From: Paracoccus sediminis
GTDB lineage: Bacteria; Pseudomonadota; Alphaproteobacteria; Rhodobacterales; Rhodobacteraceae
Direction of reading: 5' to 3'
Assembly (NCBI RefSeq): GCF_900188295.1
Contig: NZ_FZNM01000005.1
Coordinates: 124,001 to 188,000, forward strand
DNA length: 64,000 nt
Below, piece by piece: positions 62,305 through 64,000 of this stretch. The notes beneath the pieces were generated by a model. That model worked only from the letters and a program-made list of their open reading frames with translations, was not told the DNA's origin and made no database searches. The position numbers and the translations under genes are program-made. Within the stretch, counting starts at the first letter, position 1; each line of letters opens with the position of its first letter.

Positions 62305-63312
62305 ATGGCATCCATCATTCTCGACAAGGTCGGCAAGATCTATGCCGGCGGCACCCGCGCCGTGGGCGATGTCAGCATCGACATCAGGGACGGCGAATTC
62401 ATCGTGCTGGTCGGCCCGTCGGGCTGCGGCAAATCCACCTTGCTGCGCATGGTTGCCGGGCTGGAATCCATCAGCGAAGGCACCGTCCGCATCGGCGACC
62501 GCGTGGTCAACGACATCGAGCCCGCCGACCGCGACATCGCCATGGTGTTCCAGAACTATGCGCTGTACCCGCACATGTCGGTGCGCCAGAACCTGGCCTA
62601 TGGCCTGAAGAACCGCGGCACGCCGCGCGCGGACATCGACCGCCGCGTGGCCGATGCGGCCGCCATCCTGCAAATCGGCCCCTATCTGGACCGCAAGCCC
62701 CGCGCCCTGTCGGGCGGTCAGCGCCAGCGCGTCGCCATGGGCCGCGCCATCGTCCGCGAACCGGCGGCCTTTCTGTTCGACGAACCCTTGTCGAACCTGG
62801 ACGCGAAACTGCGCGTCACCATGCGGCTGGAGATCAAGGACTTGCAGCGCCGGCTGCGCACCACCTCGATCTATGTGACCCACGACCAGTTGGAGGCCAT
62901 GACCCTGGCCGACCGGCTGGTAGTGCTGAACGGCGGGCGCATCGAACAGATCGGCACGCCGCTGGATGTCTATCGCAGGCCCGCATCCACATTCGTCGCG
63001 GGCTTCATCGGCAGCCCGGCCATGAACCTGATCCCGTCGCGCGCGGTCCCGAACCTGCCCGGCACCGCCCATGCCGGCATCGTCGGAATCCGCCCCGAGG
63101 ATCTGGCGGTCGATCCAAGCGGTCCGATCGCCCTGGACGTGATCGCGGTCGAGGAACTGGGCGCGCAACGGCTGGTCCATGGCCGGACCAACGGAGAGAT
63201 GCTGACCGTGACCATGCCCGCCGGGGATGCCGTGCCGGATCGGTTGCAACTGGCCTGCCGACCGGGGGCGACGCACCTGTTCCATGCCGAAACCGGGCAG
63301 CGCATCGACTGA
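62305..63312 (+). CDS. ugpC: sn-Glycerol-3-phosphate ABC transporter ATP-binding protein
   Basis: A 335-residue ATPase. Walker A is [11 protein letters not shown], the signature [16 protein letters not shown], Walker [15 protein letters not shown], and the switch histidine is in [11 protein letters not shown]-terminal OB-like regulatory domain follows ([10 protein letters not shown]). It powers UgpAE. The ATG at 62305 is chosen; an in-frame ATG at 62281 would overlap ugpE. Confidence 0.93.
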   Translation: MASIILDKVGKIYAGGTRAVGDVSIDIRDGEFIVLVGPSGCGKSTLLRMVAGLESISEGTVRIGDRVVNDIEPADRDIAMVFQNYALYPHMSVRQNLAYGLKNRGTPRADIDRRVADAAAILQIGPYLDRKPRALSGGQRQRVAMGRAIVREPAAFLFDEPLSNLDAKLRVTMRLEIKDLQRRLRTTSIYVTHDQLEAMTLADRLVVLNGGRIEQIGTPLDVYRRPASTFVAGFIGSPAMNLIPSRAVPNLPGTAHAGIVGIRPEDLAVDPSGPIALDVIAVEELGAQRLVHGRTNGEMLTVTMPAGDAVPDRLQLACRPGATHLFHAETGQRID

Positions 63313-63334
63313 CGATTTGCTGCCGCCACGGGGT

Positions 63335-64000
63335 TCAGGCGGATCCGACGATCGCCGGCCGGTCCGGTGCCGGATGCCGGGCGCGGTCCAGCAGGGACTT
63401 CAGTTCCGGCCTGCACGATCCGCAATTGGTTCCGGCGGACAGCGCCTGGCCGATGGAATCGACCGTCATCAATCCTTGGGTGGCGATTCCGCGCAGGATC
63501 GTGTTCACACCCACCTGAAAGCAGGAACAGACGATCGCCCCCTCGTCGGGCCGATCCTGCCCCGCGCGGCCCGCCAGGATATCCGCCCGCGCGTCCGTCC
63601 CCAACGCCGAAACGACAAGGCTGCGCGCCACGGCCGCCGGTTCCCGCGCGACAAACAGGGCCGCCCTCAGGTGGCCGCCTTCCACGAAAGCCATGCGAAG
63701 GATCCCCCGCTGCCGATCCTGGACCACGACCGGCTCGGCATCGATGCCGAACATGGCCTGGACCACATCCGTCCAGGTCTCGGGGGCGGTGCTTCCGGCA
63801 AGTTCCGCCTGATAGCCGGACGCCAGCCTTGCGAAGGCGCAATAATCGCAATCGGCGCGGATCGGCCGGGTCGAGACCGCGAACCCGTGCCATGCGGCGG
63901 CAAACGGCGCGATGGCGACGGGCGCGAATTTCGACGCGGGCTGGCCCGACGCCGGATCCACGGTTCCCGGCACAAGGGCGGACACACGGCCCGACGGCGC
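63335..64000 (-). CDS. nasA: Assimilatory nitrate reductase catalytic subunit, C-terminal part (5' end outside window)
   Basis: The frame is open to the window edge. About 220 residues are visible. The first part (GRVSALVPGTVDPASGQPAS) matches the end of the molybdopterin domain of NasA-type nitrate reductases. A two-cysteine segment (CDYCAFARLAS) follows. The last 70 residues form a BFD-like [2Fe-2S] domain with IVCSCFQVG and GTNCGSCRPELKS. Electron transfer through this cluster is typical of NasA. The gene converges on ugpC with about 22 bases between the stops. Confidence 0.82.
   Translation of the reverse strand, partial: APSGRVSALVPGTVDPASGQPASKFAPVAIAPFAAAWHGFAVSTRPIRADCDYCAFARLASGYQAELAGSTAPETWTDVVQAMFGIDAEPVVVQDRQRGILRMAFVEGGHLRAALFVAREPAAVARSLVVSALGTDARADILAGRAGQDRPDEGAIVCSCFQVGVNTILRGIATQGLMTVDSIGQALSAGTNCGSCRPELKSLLDRARHPAPDRPAIVGSA

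Noticed and set aside
1..64000. CRISPR arrays, tRNA or rRNA genes, insertion sequences and origin-like iterons
   Set aside because: Reading both strands showed no regularly spaced repeats, no cloverleaf-like tRNA sequence with the usual TTCGA arm in context, no rRNA segments, no transposase genes with terminal repeats and no replication initiator gene.

Overview
The window is high-GC DNA with densely packed operons, ABC importers, LacI/GntR/LysR regulators and alphaproteobacterial stress genes. It looks like a member of the Rhodobacterales, most likely Paracoccus or a close relative. No rRNA, tRNA, CRISPR array, insertion sequence or replication origin was found. The content is almost entirely catabolic and accessory, as on a chromid, megaplasmid or accessory chromosomal region; the replicon type is inference.

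Layout. (a) 1-3.8 kb, + strand: end of a sugar-ABC permease, an ApsD-like dehydrogenase, an ApnL-like lactonase and a GntR regulator, read as the tail of a D-apiose uptake and oxidation operon. (b) 3.8-12.4 kb, - strand: a glycine-betaine-type ABC importer (3.8-7.4 kb) and a DapA-like / aldehyde dehydrogenase / FAD oxidase / LysR operon (7.6-12.4 kb). Each has a copy of the same 43-bp element in its upstream region, so they are probably one regulon. (c) 12.5-15.1 kb: a short-chain dehydrogenase, an orphan tyrosine recombinase, a small unknown protein and a SleB-like lipoprotein. (d) 15.2-29.5 kb, - strand: a complete myo-inositol locus (LacI regulator, two binding proteins, ATPase, permease, iolH-like, iolG, an IolI-like isomerase, iolC, iolD, iolE, iolB). 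(e) 29.5-34.1 kb: the fused remains of two Gfo/Idh/MocA genes, a second LacI regulator and an isomerase/dehydrogenase pair of unknown substrate. (f) 34.1-37.9 kb: a stress block with two DUF2382 proteins behind EcfG-type promoter sequences, an HWE histidine kinase and a single-domain response regulator. (g) 38-45.7 kb, - strand: an RTX-Hint protein, an animal-type haem peroxidase, a LuxR regulator and a Kup potassium transporter. (h) 45.9-54.3 kb: fasciclin protein, RHH regulator plus esterase, two flavoproteins, UV endonuclease, SHOCT protein, three gene remnants and a GNAT enzyme. (i) 54.4-59.0 kb: a LacI regulator divergent from an NCS2 permease / amidohydrolase / TauE operon, with two near-identical operator palindromes between them. 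(j) 59.2-63.3 kb: ugpBAEC, the sn-glycerol-3-phosphate importer. (k) 63.3-64 kb, - strand: the C-terminus of an assimilatory nitrate reductase running off the window.

The dominant theme is scavenging of plant- or osmolyte-derived carbon and nitrogen (apiose, inositol, betaine-like compounds, heterocycles, glycerol phosphodiesters), each module with its own local regulator. The least explained parts are the betaine-type regulon, the LacI-controlled NCS2/amidohydrolase/TauE operon, the isomerase/dehydrogenase pair at 32-34 kb, and a 21-codon ORF linking iolC and iolD by start/stop overlaps at both ends.
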